DNA of 64,000 nucleotides from the NCBI GenBank assembly GCA_903842595.1, contig CAIMMO010000152.1:1-64000 (forward strand). Reading direction: 5' to 3'. A model generated the notes under the pieces. The model was not told the DNA's origin, ran no database searches, and saw nothing but the letters and a program-made list of their open reading frames with translations. Made by a program: the position numbers and the translations under genes. The stretch is from an uncultured Alphaproteobacteria bacterium (GTDB taxonomy: Bacteria; Pseudomonadota; Alphaproteobacteria; Caulobacterales; Hyphomonadaceae). Positions 16,720 through 28,100 of this stretch are shown here, piece after piece (the first letter of the stretch is position 1; each line of letters opens with the position of its first letter).

Positions 16720-17340
16720 ATGATGTCAGCCCAGACGACCGACAAGGCCGCCGACAAGGCCGATTCCCGCACAACGATCCTGCGCGCGGCCACCGACCGT
16801 ATCCTCCACTATGGATACAACAAGACCACCATGTCGGAGATCGCCGCCGACTGCGGCATGTCGGCAGGCAACATCTATCGTTTCTATCCCTCCAAGATCG
16901 ACATCGCTGAGGCGATGACCCGCGAATACGGCGGCGATTCCCATCGTCTCTACGAAGAGATCATCCGCGATTCAGGCCGCTCTCCGTCCAGAAAACTCAG
17001 GGATTTATTCGCGATGCGCCTCGAGCGCACCTTCAGGACCTTCGAGAAGCACCCGAAGCTGATGGAGCTCGCCGACATCATGGCGCGCGAGCGCCCGGAC
17101 TACCTCGCCGAGGAGCGGGCGCAGGAGCGCATCTTGATCGAGAAGATCCTCGACGAGGGCTGCACCAGCGGCGACTTCGCCCTGCCGGAAGACCTCACCA
17201 TCACGGCCGACCTTGTCCAGTGCGCCATGCTGAAATTCCGCATCCCTCAGCTCTGGACCACTGAGCAGCTGGATGCCCTGATCCCCGAGATGGAAGGCCT
17301 CCTGCGCCTCATGCTGACGGGCATTTCAGCAAGGCGCTGA
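16720..17340 (+). CDS. TetR/AcrR family transcriptional regulator
   Basis: 206 residues. The HTH domain spans residues 18-65: TILRAATDRILHYGYNKTTMSEIAADCGMSAGNIYRFYPSK. The C-terminal region (KLMELADIMARERPDYLAEE, and later IPQLWTTEQLD) resembles the AcrR_C-type domain found in regulators beside efflux genes, though none is adjacent here. The two adjacent ATGs (16720, 16723) cannot be separated; no Shine-Dalgarno is seen before either, in line with a leaderless transcript. Divergent from gpsA. Confidence 0.85.
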   Translation: MMSAQTTDKAADKADSRTTILRAATDRILHYGYNKTTMSEIAADCGMSAGNIYRFYPSKIDIAEAMTREYGGDSHRLYEEIIRDSGRSPSRKLRDLFAMRLERTFRTFEKHPKLMELADIMARERPDYLAEERAQERILIEKILDEGCTSGDFALPEDLTITADLVQCAMLKFRIPQLWTTEQLDALIPEMEGLLRLMLTGISARR

Positions 17341-17873
17341 CAGCGTCGGGCAGGCCCGCCTCCAGACCTTTGAGATACTGCACGCATCCATCCCGGATCG
17401 AGGCCGCTCATTCCACCGTTCAGCGGCGCGGGATGGATGCGGGCGAGTGTGAAGAGCCTCTCGAACCGACGATAGGTTTTCCAGGGACTGGTCGTGGACA
17501 GGCCTGCCCGGGGACGCGGGATCCGCGACACTCTTCCTGCTGGTAGCTCCGCCGATAAGCTGAGACGCGCAAACATGCGGGGCGTCCCATGCCGGGTCCC
17601 ACATTCCATGAAAAAGCGATCAAATACAGTGTCTTGTAGGTGCGCAACGGCCCTACGGACACGCCTCCACGCGCCGGTTTGTTCGCAGTCGCAACAATTG
17701 CTCGCGTGTCTGTGATCGCACCTGCAGCAGAAATATTGAACATTATCGATTTTGTTCATTGCATTTCACTCAAGGCGCATGTAGATACTCACACATGGAC
17801 GGGACGACAAAAAAACCCGCCAGCCAAACCACCCAGGGGCCGACAGAGACCCCGACAAAAAATGGAGCTGCAC
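17341..17873. other. Non-coding stretch with a long nested inverted repeat
   Basis: I see no convincing gene in these 533 bases. The perfect 13-bp arms CGCATCCATCCCG (17383-17395) and their complement (17429-17441) enclose a second pair, GCCGCT (17404-17409) and AGCGGC (17422-17427). Further on, TGAACA-N10-TGTTCA (17737-17758) lies in an AT-rich patch that may hold the promoter of the small protein at 17874. Confidence 0.5.
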
Positions 17874-18002
17874 ATGAACTTCCTCCCCAAAACCTTCCGC
17901 GCGCCGGAACTCCTCGGCCTGCTCGCCGCCATCCCCGCGGCCTTCGCCGGCTCCGTGCTGTTCGCCCACATGCTGGACGCGGCGAGCCGCATCATCGTCT
18001 GA
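17874..18002 (+). CDS. Small putative membrane protein
   Basis: 42 residues: a short basic start (MNFLPKTFRAPE), one hydrophobic helix from about residue 13 to 32, and a polar tail. GGAG lies 6 bp upstream of the ATG. A strong terminator-like hairpin at 18103 closes the unit. No family is recognised. The good ribosome site and sensible hydrophobic segment favour a real gene, but the short length leaves doubt. Confidence 0.5.
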   Translation: MNFLPKTFRAPELLGLLAAIPAAFAGSVLFAHMLDAASRIIV

Positions 18003-18013
18003 CACCCTGAATT

Positions 18014-18045
18014 CCGCCGGGCTTCTCCTCCCCACTGCCCGGCGG
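18014..18045 (+). repeat. Stem-loop directly after the small membrane-protein gene
   Basis: CCGCCGGGC (18014-18022) pairs perfectly with GCCCGGCGG (18037-18045) around a 14-base pyrimidine-rich loop. It starts 11 bp after the stop codon and may protect or process the 3' end of the short transcript. A weaker 6-bp pair (GAACGA/TCGTTC, 18061-18087) follows. Confidence 0.45.
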
Positions 18046-18102
18046 CGACCTACTCGCGCGGAACGACTCTCTCCTCCCCAATCGTTCTCGACGCTGCCTG
18101 GC

Positions 18103-18136
18103 GCCGGTCTCCCCAAGAGGCCGGCGTCTTCTTTTC
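18103..18136 (+). terminator. Rho-independent terminator
   Basis: GCCGGTCTC and GAGGCCGGC form a 9-bp stem (one G-T pair) with a CCCAA loop, followed by TCTTCTTTT. It would end the transcript carrying the small protein at 17874. Confidence 0.65.
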
Positions 18137-18151
18137 CGGCGGCTGCCTTTC

Positions 18152-18406
18152 TTGCGCTGGGCGTCCTTCTTCTGGATCCAGTCGCTGGAGAAGAACGAAG
18201 GCGCCCGCGCGCTGTTCGACAATCACGACCCGTCCATCACCAAGACCCGCGCCGAACTCGGCGACGCGCACAAGGCGGTGGCGTGGCTGGCGGGCGTCTG
18301 CGACAGGCTGCTGCGGCGCTCTGTCGAGGTGTGTGCTTCGCGCCTTTCGGATGGCCGGCTGATCCGGACTCCGCCCGCGTCCGTAGCACTTGAGTGTGAA
18401 TCGTGA
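18152..18406 (+). CDS. Hypothetical small protein, first of an orphan trio
   Basis: 84 residues if started at the TTG at 18152; the frame is open a little further upstream into the terminator. The translation is mostly helical and charged (SLEKNEGARALFD, TKTRAELGDAHKAVAWLAGVC) with three cysteines. Third codon positions are GC-rich as in true genes here. The stop overlaps the start of the next gene. I do not recognise it; the start is uncertain because no good ribosome site is seen. Confidence 0.4.
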   Translation: MRWASFFWIQSLEKNEGARALFDNHDPSITKTRAELGDAHKAVAWLAGVCDRLLRRSVEVCASRLSDGRLIRTPPASVALECES

Positions 18407-18608
18407 TTGGCAGCCCGAGCGGCTGGTCGCGGTGGATCCCGGCTTCATCCTCGGTCCAGCGCTCGATGCCGAGATCGGAACGTCGCTGCAGGCGCTCGCC
18501 ATGATCCTCACGGGCGCCTATCCCGCCGTGCCGCCAGTCGATTTTCCGGTCGTCGATGTCCCTGACCTCGCCACGGTTCGGGTCGCCGCCATGGCGCCTG
18601 CCGCCTGA
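18396..18608 (+). CDS. Hypothetical small protein, second of an orphan trio
   Basis: 70 residues from the GTG at 18396 (a TTG at 18390 is also possible). It contains FILGPALDAEIGTSLQALAM and a Pro/Val/Asp-rich tail. It overlaps the preceding gene by 11 bp, which suggests coupling. Codon use is coding-like. No family recognised. Confidence 0.45.
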   Translation: MNRDWQPERLVAVDPGFILGPALDAEIGTSLQALAMILTGAYPAVPPVDFPVVDVPDLATVRVAAMAPAA

Positions 18609-18631
18609 TTGCAACAGGAGAAACGTGGACC

Positions 18632-18889
18632 ATGTCGCGCATGGCGCTGGAAATGCGCGCGGCACATCCCGAACGGGCCAGGAAAATTCCGCTCGGCGTC
18701 CTGCCGGCTGGCATGGTCCGGATGCTATCGCTGTTTGATGCTTCTCTGCGGACCTTGCGAGCCGATCTCGGCGTCAGTCCCACAGGCGACAGCGCCTACA
18801 CCTCCGCGCTGACCGGTGTTGCGTTCCTGCCGGCAGCCGAAGCTGTCCGATCGGCCTCGCGTTCGTTGATCGAGCTCGCGCTGGCCTGA
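18632..18889 (+). CDS. Hypothetical small protein, third of an orphan trio
   Basis: 85 residues. AGGAGA lies about 10 bp before the ATG. The N-terminus is basic (AHPERARKIPLG) and the rest mildly hydrophobic and helical. It ends 3 bp from the convergent GumN-like gene. No family recognised. Together with the two frames before it, it forms a compact same-strand unit. Confidence 0.5.
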   Translation: MSRMALEMRAAHPERARKIPLGVLPAGMVRMLSLFDASLRTLRADLGVSPTGDSAYTSALTGVAFLPAAEAVRSASRSLIELALA

Positions 18890-18892
18890 CGC

Positions 18893-19789
18893 CTACTGCA
18901 CCCGCTCCGCCTTGACGCCCCTGGCCGCCAGCATCGCGATCACGCTGTCCGGCCCGATCAGGTGGCCGGCGCCAACCGCCATGAAGCTCACGCCCTTGCC
19001 TGCGAGAATGCCCTCGATCTGCGTCACCCAGCTGGCGTTGCGATTAGTCAGCAGGGCCGCATAGAGTTCCGGTTCCTCGACCTTCATCTCGGTGACGAAC
19101 ATCTCCTCCATTCCGGCAAGATCGGCCTTCGACCACTGGTCCACCATCTTGTCGAGTTCGACAGGCGCGGCCTCGTACTCCTCAATCGTCTCGCGAAGGT
19201 AGCGCAATTCCTGCTCCGGCGTCATGCTGGCGAAGACCTTGATCTGCAGTTCGGCCGTCTCGAGCCCCCGGGGCTTGATGCCGCGCGCAGCGAACGCCTT
19301 CTCGATCTTGCTGTCGACGCCCGACATCGGGTCATACCCCGCCCGGGTGATCGCGGCGTTCGAGATTGTGAGCGCCGCGAACCACGGCCGGAAGATGTTG
19401 AGCTGCGCGCCCGAAAGCCCCGCCAGCTTCGCCGCCTCGTCGAGCGTCTTGAGCTCCTCTTCGGTCAGGCTCTTCGACAGCGGCTTGCCAGGCGACAGTC
19501 CGTACTGCGTCACCAGAGGCAGCATCTCGCCCGCCATCGCTGCAGCGTCCGTGGTGGGCAGCTCCAGCCACAGCTCCTTGGCCTCGGCCATCGCCGCATC
19601 CAGCTTTTCAGACTGCCATTCCGTCTCGGGACGCAGCAGGTGAACGGTGCCCAGCATGTAGACCGTTGAATCGGCGTCCTTGACGGCCCACAGCGCAGGC
19701 TGCGCCAGCGCTGGCGCGCATGCGGCAGCGGCGATCATCCCGAACAGGGCGCCGCGAACCAGTCTTCCGAATGCAGCAAGGCGAGCCAT
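18893..19789 (-). CDS. TraB/GumN family exported protein
   Basis: 298 residues. A signal peptide (AAACAPALAQ) is followed by the TraB/GumN pattern: ALWAVKDADSTVYMLGTVHLLRPE with the GTVH motif, a central helical region, and FMAVGAGHLIGPDSVIAMLAARG with the GxGH motif near the end. The two His-containing motifs resemble the metal sites of the Tiki/TraB/EreA hydrolase superfamily; the substrate is unknown. GGGGAG lies at a normal distance before the ATG at 19789. Confidence 0.88.
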   Translation of the reverse strand: MARLAAFGRLVRGALFGMIAAAACAPALAQPALWAVKDADSTVYMLGTVHLLRPETEWQSEKLDAAMAEAKELWLELPTTDAAAMAGEMLPLVTQYGLSPGKPLSKSLTEEELKTLDEAAKLAGLSGAQLNIFRPWFAALTISNAAITRAGYDPMSGVDSKIEKAFAARGIKPRGLETAELQIKVFASMTPEQELRYLRETIEEYEAAPVELDKMVDQWSKADLAGMEEMFVTEMKVEEPELYAALLTNRNASWVTQIEGILAGKGVSFMAVGAGHLIGPDSVIAMLAARGVKAERVQ

Positions 19790-19892
19790 GAAGTCTCCCC
19801 AACAGGCGGGCCGGTCGCCCGCTCCTGATGCGAAATCTAGCACGCCCGTCCATCCGCGCCACACCCCGCCGCAGCCGGCGCCGCCACATCGC

Positions 19893-19920
19893 TTGCGAGC
19901 CGGGCCGCGGGGGCTATAAG
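19893..19920 (+). promoter_or_regulatory. Candidate promoter of argG
   Basis: TTGCGA (19893-19898) and TATAAG (19915-19920) with a 16-bp spacer, placing the transcript start near 19927, about 30 bp before the chosen argG start. Confidence 0.4.
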
Positions 19921-19957
19921 CGCCCATCCGATTGGCCTGTCTGCCCGGGAGATGACC

Positions 19958-21187
<1,230 letters not shown>

Positions 21188-21253
21188 CCTTCAGCTGCCG
21201 CAGGGGCCTGCTGGCCAGCCGATCCTGCCGCCCGGGTTCGGCAGCTCGCAGCG

Positions 21254-21280
21254 TTGCCAGGGTGTTAACCATGCTATAAG
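21254..21280 (+). promoter_or_regulatory. Promoter region with a CtrA-like TTAACCAT box
   Basis: TTGCCA (21254-21259) and TATAAG (21275-21280) flank TTAACCAT (21265-21272). TTAACCAT matches the half-site recognised by the cell-cycle regulator CtrA in alphaproteobacteria. The 15-bp spacing is short. It lies 54 bp before the response-regulator ATG. Confidence 0.4.
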
Positions 21281-21333
21281 CAAGGGGTTGGCGATTCGCC
21301 TCGACGGCGAATGACGCGCCATGGGAGGCGGCG

Positions 21334-21870
21334 ATGGATGCGCCACGGCTCCCTCGCGAAATCAGGACCGCGGCTGCCCCATTGGCCGCTTCATGCGAGA
21401 CCGTGTCTCACGATCGCGCGTCTGCGCTTGATCATCGGGCATCTGACTGGATCTGCCTCGCCGCTGCGCGGGACATTCTGGTGGTCGATGACAATGACCG
21501 CCACCTCGACATCCTGAGCGCCATCCTGACTTCGGTCGGGCATGGGGTTGAGACCTGCGGCTCCGGCGCCGAGGCGCTGGGCCGGCTCGACAGCCGCCGC
21601 TTCGATGTCGTGGTGCTGGACCTCGTGATGCCGGAAGTTGGCGGTGTCGCGCTCGCGCGGCACATGCGCGGTCTCAGACCCAACCGCGAAACACCGATCA
21701 TCATCTGCACTGCCAACTTGACGCTTGCCCGTAGCCAGCTTGCTGATGTCACCGGCATCGCTGGCATTGTCGGCAAGCCGATCGACACGGCGAGCCTCAT
21801 CCTCGCCGTCGCCCGCGCGAGGATCCGTCAGCGTGCGCGCCGTGTCGGCGACGACCAGCCGAAACGGTGA
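21334..21870 (+). CDS. Response regulator with a receiver domain only
   Basis: 178 residues. After about 45 unassigned residues comes one receiver domain: ILVVDDNDRH, phosphorylation site Asp96 in VVVLDLVMPE, CTAN and the conserved Lys in GKPID. No output domain, so it probably works through phosphotransfer or protein contact. GGAGG lies 7 bp before the ATG. Its stop overlaps the kinase start as GTGA, so the pair is coupled. Confidence 0.88.
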   Translation: MDAPRLPREIRTAAAPLAASCETVSHDRASALDHRASDWICLAAARDILVVDDNDRHLDILSAILTSVGHGVETCGSGAEALGRLDSRRFDVVVLDLVMPEVGGVALARHMRGLRPNRETPIIICTANLTLARSQLADVTGIAGIVGKPIDTASLILAVARARIRQRARRVGDDQPKR

Positions 21871-24029
21871 TCACGCGCATGACAGACAGGGGTGTGCAAC
21901 TGCATACGGAAGCGTCGGCTGATCAGGATGTCGCGGGGCGGACGGCCATCCCGCCCGGCGCCAGCGACGACATGCGTGCGGCCCTTCACGAGCTGGACCT
22001 GCTCGGCAAGGGTCGCTGTGCCGATCTCGACAAGCTGGTGATGCTGGCCCTTGATATCTGCGGCGGCAGTCTTGCTGTTTTCGTCGTGCACGACGCCGAC
22101 ACCGCCTATGAAGTCTCCTCGTCCTTCGCGGCGGCTGCATCCATGCCACGAGACGAATGCATGTGCTCGCTGCCGCTTGAACTGGGAGCGACCGTGCAGG
22201 TCGCCGATGCCGCTGCTGATCCCCGCTTTGAACGCGCTCGCCATGTCTTCGGGCCACCCAACGTGCGCAGTTTCATAGGCGTTCCGGTCGGCGCGGAGTC
22301 GGGTTGTCCAGCAGGCGTGCTGGCTGTGGGCCACAACGATCCTGGCAGGTTCGGCGCGCAGGAGATCGTGCGTCTTGAGAAAACCGCAGAACTCGTCGCT
22401 GCTTTCCTGTCGCACCGCCGGGCTGCGAACAGGGCCATGCATGCTGCGAAAACGACAGACGCGGAACGTGCGCGGCAGGGCCAGTTTGAGCTCATCTTCA
22501 ACGCCATGAATGAAGGCGTGAATATCTCCGATGCAACCGGGCGGATTATCGAGTCCAATCCAGCCTCGGTAGAGATACTGGGCCTGACACGAGACCAGCA
22601 ATTTGGGCGGTCCGTCACCGACTCGCGCTGGCGAACGACAAGGCCGGACGGTTCTGCGTTTCCGCCTGATGAATATCCGGTGACGCGAACGTTGCGCTCG
22701 GGCGAAATCGTCCGCGACGTCGGCATGGCCATCGATCGCCATGATGGCAGCCGCCGCTGGATCAGTCTCAATGCTGCGCCAGTCCGGGATCCCGGGTCTC
22801 ACGCGATCGAATACGTCGTCAGCGTTTTCAGGGATGTTACGGCGCAGCGTGACGCCGAAGCGCAGCTTACGGTCCAGAATGGACGATTGGGTGACGCGCT
22901 CGAAGCTGCCGAGAAGGCGAGCCGCGCCAAGACAGACTTCATGGCCGTGATGAGCCACGAGCTTCGCACGCCGATGAACGCCGTCATGAGCTGTGCGCTG
23001 CTGCTGTCGCAGTCGCGGCTCGACCCTGTCCAGCGTCGAACGCTCGGCGTTCTGGAGGATGCGAGCAAGCAGATGCTGGTCGTGCTGAACGACCTGCTCG
23101 ACCTGGCCGCGCTCAATGCTGACAAGGTGAGGATCCAGCCAGAGCCTGTATCGTTGCTTCGCCTGATCGAAGATGCGGCCGTTATCTGGGCGGCGGACGT
23201 CCGCGCCAAGGGGCTGTCGCTTTCAGTCATCATTGACCCCGCGCTGGCGGCCCCGCGCAACGCCGACAGTGCGCGGGTGCTGCAGGTCATCGGCAACCTC
23301 GTCGCCAACGCGGTGAAGTTCACGCAGCAGGGCGCTGTCTCTCTGGAGGCCTGGCCCGAGCGCGGACCCGGCGGCGCACAATGCGTGGTGATCGAGGTGG
23401 GCGACACCGGGCCAGGCGTGCCTGCCGAAGCCATCGAGCGTATATTCCTCCCCTTCGAACAGATCGACGTCACCGCGAGGCGCCGTCATGGCGGCCTTGG
23501 TCTTGGTCTGCACATCGCGCAGCAGCTCGCCATCGCCATGGGCGGCGATGTGACGCTCGAGACCGAGAGCGGTCGGGGCTCGCGCTTCACCGTCCGCATC
23601 GCGGCGCCGTTGACGACGGAGGGGCGGGAATCTGGTGTCCAGGCCGGTGAGGCGGCCGACGCCCCGGTCCGCAGCGTACTGTGCGTCGATGACAATCCAC
23701 GAAATCTCTATGTCCTCGGCGCCATGCTGCGGGCTGCGGGGCACTGCACGACCGAATGCGCCTCTGGCGAAGAGGCGCTGGAGCTGATGGCGCGCGAGAA
23801 GTTCGACGTTGTCCTGCTCGACATGGTGATGCCGGAGATGGACGGACTTGACGTGCTGGCGCAGCTTCGCGCCGGAACCGGGCCGAATGCTGCAACGCCG
23901 GTGATCGCCTGCACGGCCAATGTGCTGCCGGATCAGGTCGAATCCTATCGCAAGGCGGGACCGGCCGGGGTGCTGGCCAAGCCGATCGACGTCCGCGCCA
24001 TGCTGCGCGCCGTGGCGGAAGCTGCGTGA
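21867..24029 (+). CDS. Hybrid sensor histidine kinase (GAF-PAS-HisKA-HATPase-REC)
   Basis: 720 residues from the GTG at 21867; an ATG at 21879 is the alternative. Domains in order: GAF (about 30-190), PAS (about 205-325, NAMNEGVNISDATGRIIESNP), dimerisation domain with His364 in MSHELRTPM, ATPase domain (about 460-585, with DTGPGVP and GGLGLGLHI) and a C-terminal receiver with Asp652 in VVLLDMVMPEMDG. No membrane segment, so it is a cytoplasmic sensor; the GAF domain lacks an obvious cofactor signature. It closely resembles its partner's receiver in VMPE and CTAN motifs. Confidence 0.92.
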   Translation: MITRMTDRGVQLHTEASADQDVAGRTAIPPGASDDMRAALHELDLLGKGRCADLDKLVMLALDICGGSLAVFVVHDADTAYEVSSSFAAAASMPRDECMCSLPLELGATVQVADAAADPRFERARHVFGPPNVRSFIGVPVGAESGCPAGVLAVGHNDPGRFGAQEIVRLEKTAELVAAFLSHRRAANRAMHAAKTTDAERARQGQFELIFNAMNEGVNISDATGRIIESNPASVEILGLTRDQQFGRSVTDSRWRTTRPDGSAFPPDEYPVTRTLRSGEIVRDVGMAIDRHDGSRRWISLNAAPVRDPGSHAIEYVVSVFRDVTAQRDAEAQLTVQNGRLGDALEAAEKASRAKTDFMAVMSHELRTPMNAVMSCALLLSQSRLDPVQRRTLGVLEDASKQMLVVLNDLLDLAALNADKVRIQPEPVSLLRLIEDAAVIWAADVRAKGLSLSVIIDPALAAPRNADSARVLQVIGNLVANAVKFTQQGAVSLEAWPERGPGGAQCVVIEVGDTGPGVPAEAIERIFLPFEQIDVTARRRHGGLGLGLHIAQQLAIAMGGDVTLETESGRGSRFTVRIAAPLTTEGRESGVQAGEAADAPVRSVLCVDDNPRNLYVLGAMLRAAGHCTTECASGEEALELMAREKFDVVLLDMVMPEMDGLDVLAQLRAGTGPNAATPVIACTANVLPDQVESYRKAGPAGVLAKPIDVRAMLRAVAEAA

Positions 24030-24128
24030 GTTTCGCGCGGGCCGACAGTTGGGCTTGGCGGTCCGGCCCGGTGGGGATATTGCAGGCGCGGCGACGTCAA
24101 CCTGCTGGCCCGATGACAGGACTCCCGC

Positions 24129-24662
24129 ATGGACCTTTCAAAGATAACAAGCGGACCCAACCCGCCTGAGGACGTCAACGTTCTGGTTGAGGTTCCGCTT
24201 GGCGGTGAGCCGATCAAGTACGAGATCGACAAGGCCTCAGGCGCGATGTTCGTCGACAGGTTCCTGTACACGTCGATGCGCTATCCGTGTAACTACGGGT
24301 TCATCCCGCACACGCTATCGCTCGACGGCGACCCGATCGATGTGATGGTTGTGGGCAACCGAGCGCTGGTGCCGGGCTGCGTTGTGCGCTGCGTGCCGGT
24401 GGGCGTGCTGATGATGACGGATGACAAGGGGCAGGACGAGAAGATCCTCGCCGTGCCGCATCCCAAGCTCACGCGCTATTACGAGAAGGTCAAACACTAC
24501 AAGGACCTGCCCGAAATCCTGGTGGAGCGCATCGTGCACTTTTTCGAGCACTACAAGGATCTCGAGCCCGGCAAGTGGGTGAAGATCGAAGGCCTCTACG
24601 GACCCGACCGCGCACGTGAGTTGATCGTGGAATCGATCGAGCGCGCGAAGCTGGTGAAATAG
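24129..24662 (+). CDS. ppa: Inorganic pyrophosphatase
   Basis: 177 residues, the usual length of the bacterial family I enzyme. It hydrolyses pyrophosphate with Mg2+. The signature [10 protein letters not shown] and the stretches [19 protein letters not shown] and [14 protein letters not shown] are all present. Single gene, ending 3 bp from the convergent LysE-type gene. Confidence 0.96.
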   Translation: MDLSKITSGPNPPEDVNVLVEVPLGGEPIKYEIDKASGAMFVDRFLYTSMRYPCNYGFIPHTLSLDGDPIDVMVVGNRALVPGCVVRCVPVGVLMMTDDKGQDEKILAVPHPKLTRYYEKVKHYKDLPEILVERIVHFFEHYKDLEPGKWVKIEGLYGPDRARELIVESIERAKLVK

Positions 24663-24665
24663 CCG

Positions 24666-25280
24666 CTAGTGAGGCGCGGCAAACACAATCGGGTAGAGCG
24701 TCGCGACAAGGATAACTGCCATCGTCACGTTGAACACGCGCAGCCTGACGGGATCGTTGAGGAAGCGCCGCAGCTGCATGCCCAGCAGCGTCCATGAGCC
24801 GACCGAGGGCAGGTTGATCGCGCCGAACACGGCTGCGACGACCAGCAGGCTCACGATCGGGTCAGCCGGCAGCGTGTAGGCGGAGACGGCCGTCAGCGCC
24901 ATGGTCCAAGCCTTGGGGTTCACCCACTGGAACAGCGCCGCCTGGATGAAGGTCATCGGCTCCGGCCTGCCTTCGACGCCCTTCGCCCCCGGCGGCGCGG
25001 ATGTCGCAATCCTCCAGGCGAGCCAGACAAGGTATGCGCAGCTCGCATATTTCAGGATCGTGTGGGCGAGGGGATAGATCTCGAACACCTTCGCAAGGCC
25101 GGCGCCGACAAGAACGATCATCAGCATGAAGCCGATCGACACACCCAGCATGTGCGGGATCGTCCGCACAAAGCCGAAATTCGTGCCTGACGTCATGAGC
25201 ATGAGATTGTTCGGCCCCGGCGTGATCGAGGACACGAAGGCGAAGGCCACGAGGGCCGTGAAGAGTTCGGCGGTCAACAT
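24666..25280 (-). CDS. LysE/RhtB family amino-acid exporter
   Basis: 204 residues with about six hydrophobic segments. The N-terminal signature TPGPNNLMLMTSG and WVNPKAWTMAL identify the LysE/RhtB superfamily, which exports amino acids such as homoserine or threonine. The ATG at 25280 gives a standard length. It is divergent from an Lrp-type gene, a common regulator-exporter arrangement. Confidence 0.9.
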   Translation of the reverse strand: MLTAELFTALVAFAFVSSITPGPNNLMLMTSGTNFGFVRTIPHMLGVSIGFMLMIVLVGAGLAKVFEIYPLAHTILKYASCAYLVWLAWRIATSAPPGAKGVEGRPEPMTFIQAALFQWVNPKAWTMALTAVSAYTLPADPIVSLLVVAAVFGAINLPSVGSWTLLGMQLRRFLNDPVRLRVFNVTMAVILVATLYPIVFAAPH

Positions 25281-25309
25281 TTCGCAATAATACCGAGGCT
25301 CAGTGCGAA
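25281..25309. promoter_or_regulatory. Inverted repeat between lysE-like and lrp-like genes
   Basis: TTCGCA (25281-25286) and TGCGAA (25304-25309) are perfectly inverted with a 17-bp spacer in the 72-bp divergent region. This is a plausible Lrp-family operator controlling both genes. Confidence 0.4.
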
Positions 25310-25352
25310 TGTGCTTGCGTTCTGGCGCTTCGATCAGCCAGTTCCACAATCC

Positions 25353-25805
25353 ATGACGAAACTGGATGACATCAACCGCAGAATCTTGCGCGAGCTGCAG
25401 CAGGATGGCCGGATCACCAACGCCGATCTTGCTGCGAAGGTCGGCCTGTCCGCGTCGGCCTGCCTGCGCCGCGTTCAGGAACTCGAGCGGGAAGGAGTGA
25501 TCGCGGGCTATCGCGCCGTGGTGAACCGCGCCGCGACGGGCGGCGGCTTCACCGCTTATGTCGCTGTTGGCCTGTCCGAGCATCACAAGCGCAACCAGCG
25601 CAATTTCGAGAAGGCGATGTCGGCCGCCCCTCAGGTGCGCGAGTGCCACAATGTCACCGGCGCGATCGAGTACATTCTGCGCGTCGAGGTGGAGGATCTT
25701 GCAGCCTACAAGCACTTCCACACGGAGGTGCTGGGGCAGGTGCCGGAAGTTGCCTCGATCACCAGCTATATCGTGATGGGCTCGCCCAAGGACGAGCGTG
25801 GTTAG
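25353..25805 (+). CDS. Lrp/AsnC family transcriptional regulator
   Basis: 150 residues. The N-terminal HTH ([41 protein letters not shown]) and the C-terminal RAM ligand domain (residues 65-145, with [17 protein letters not shown]) are complete. It probably responds to an amino acid and controls the divergent exporter. Its stop overlaps the stop of yjdM by 4 bp. Confidence 0.92.
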   Translation: MTKLDDINRRILRELQQDGRITNADLAAKVGLSASACLRRVQELEREGVIAGYRAVVNRAATGGGFTAYVAVGLSEHHKRNQRNFEKAMSAAPQVRECHNVTGAIEYILRVEVEDLAAYKHFHTEVLGQVPEVASITSYIVMGSPKDERG

Positions 25806-26143
25806 CGCTGCTTTTTGACGAACTCGGATTTCAGCTTCATCGCGCCGAGGCCATCGATCCTGCAGTCGATGTCATGGTCCTCGTCGACAAGCCGGATACC
25901 CTTGACCCTGGTACCCTGCTTCACGACCTGCGAGGACCCCTTGAGCTTCAGGTCCTTGATCAGTGTGACCGTGTCGCCGTCCTCCAGCACATTGCCGTTG
26001 GCGTCCTTGTAGACGCGCGGACCGTCAGCTGGCGGCCCGGAGCCCGGCGACCATTCGTGGGCGCACTCTGGACACACCAGCGTGGCGCCGTCCTCGTAGG
26101 TCAGGGTGGACGCGCAGCTGGGGCAGGGCGGAAGTTGGCTCAG
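25802..26143 (-). CDS. yjdM: YjdM/PhnA family zinc-ribbon protein, CTG start
   Basis: 113 residues when started at the CTG at 26143, close to the 111 of E. coli YjdM. The shorter ATG/GTG option (GTG at 26077) would remove the first cysteine pair of the zinc ribbon, which reads LPPCPSC, then [13 protein letters not shown], inside the last codons of typA, lies 7 bp before the CTG. No ATG, GTG or TTG is available between typA's end and the ribbon. The C-terminal domain ([17 protein letters not shown]) is the usual PhnA fold. Function unknown; not involved in phosphonate use despite the old name. Confidence 0.82.
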   Translation of the reverse strand: MSQLPPCPSCASTLTYEDGATLVCPECAHEWSPGSGPPADGPRVYKDANGNVLEDGDTVTLIKDLKLKGSSQVVKQGTRVKGIRLVDEDHDIDCRIDGLGAMKLKSEFVKKQR

Positions 26144-26145
26144 GA

Positions 26146-27966
<1,821 letters not shown>

Positions 27967-28100
27967 GTGTGCGTCGTTTCGGGTCTGGGCCGGGGGAGGG
28001 GCTGGATTTGGCGCGGCAATACAGGGCTTTTGTGAAGAAAGCGAGCACGGACGGCGCCGCAGGCGGCCCGGGGCTTCCAGAGCAGCCCGTAAACCACACT

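Noticed and set aside
17341-18889. Integrated mobile element or prophage remnant
   Set aside because: The orphan genes and repeats suggested it, but there is no integrase, transposase, target-site duplication or tRNA and base composition looks like the neighbours.
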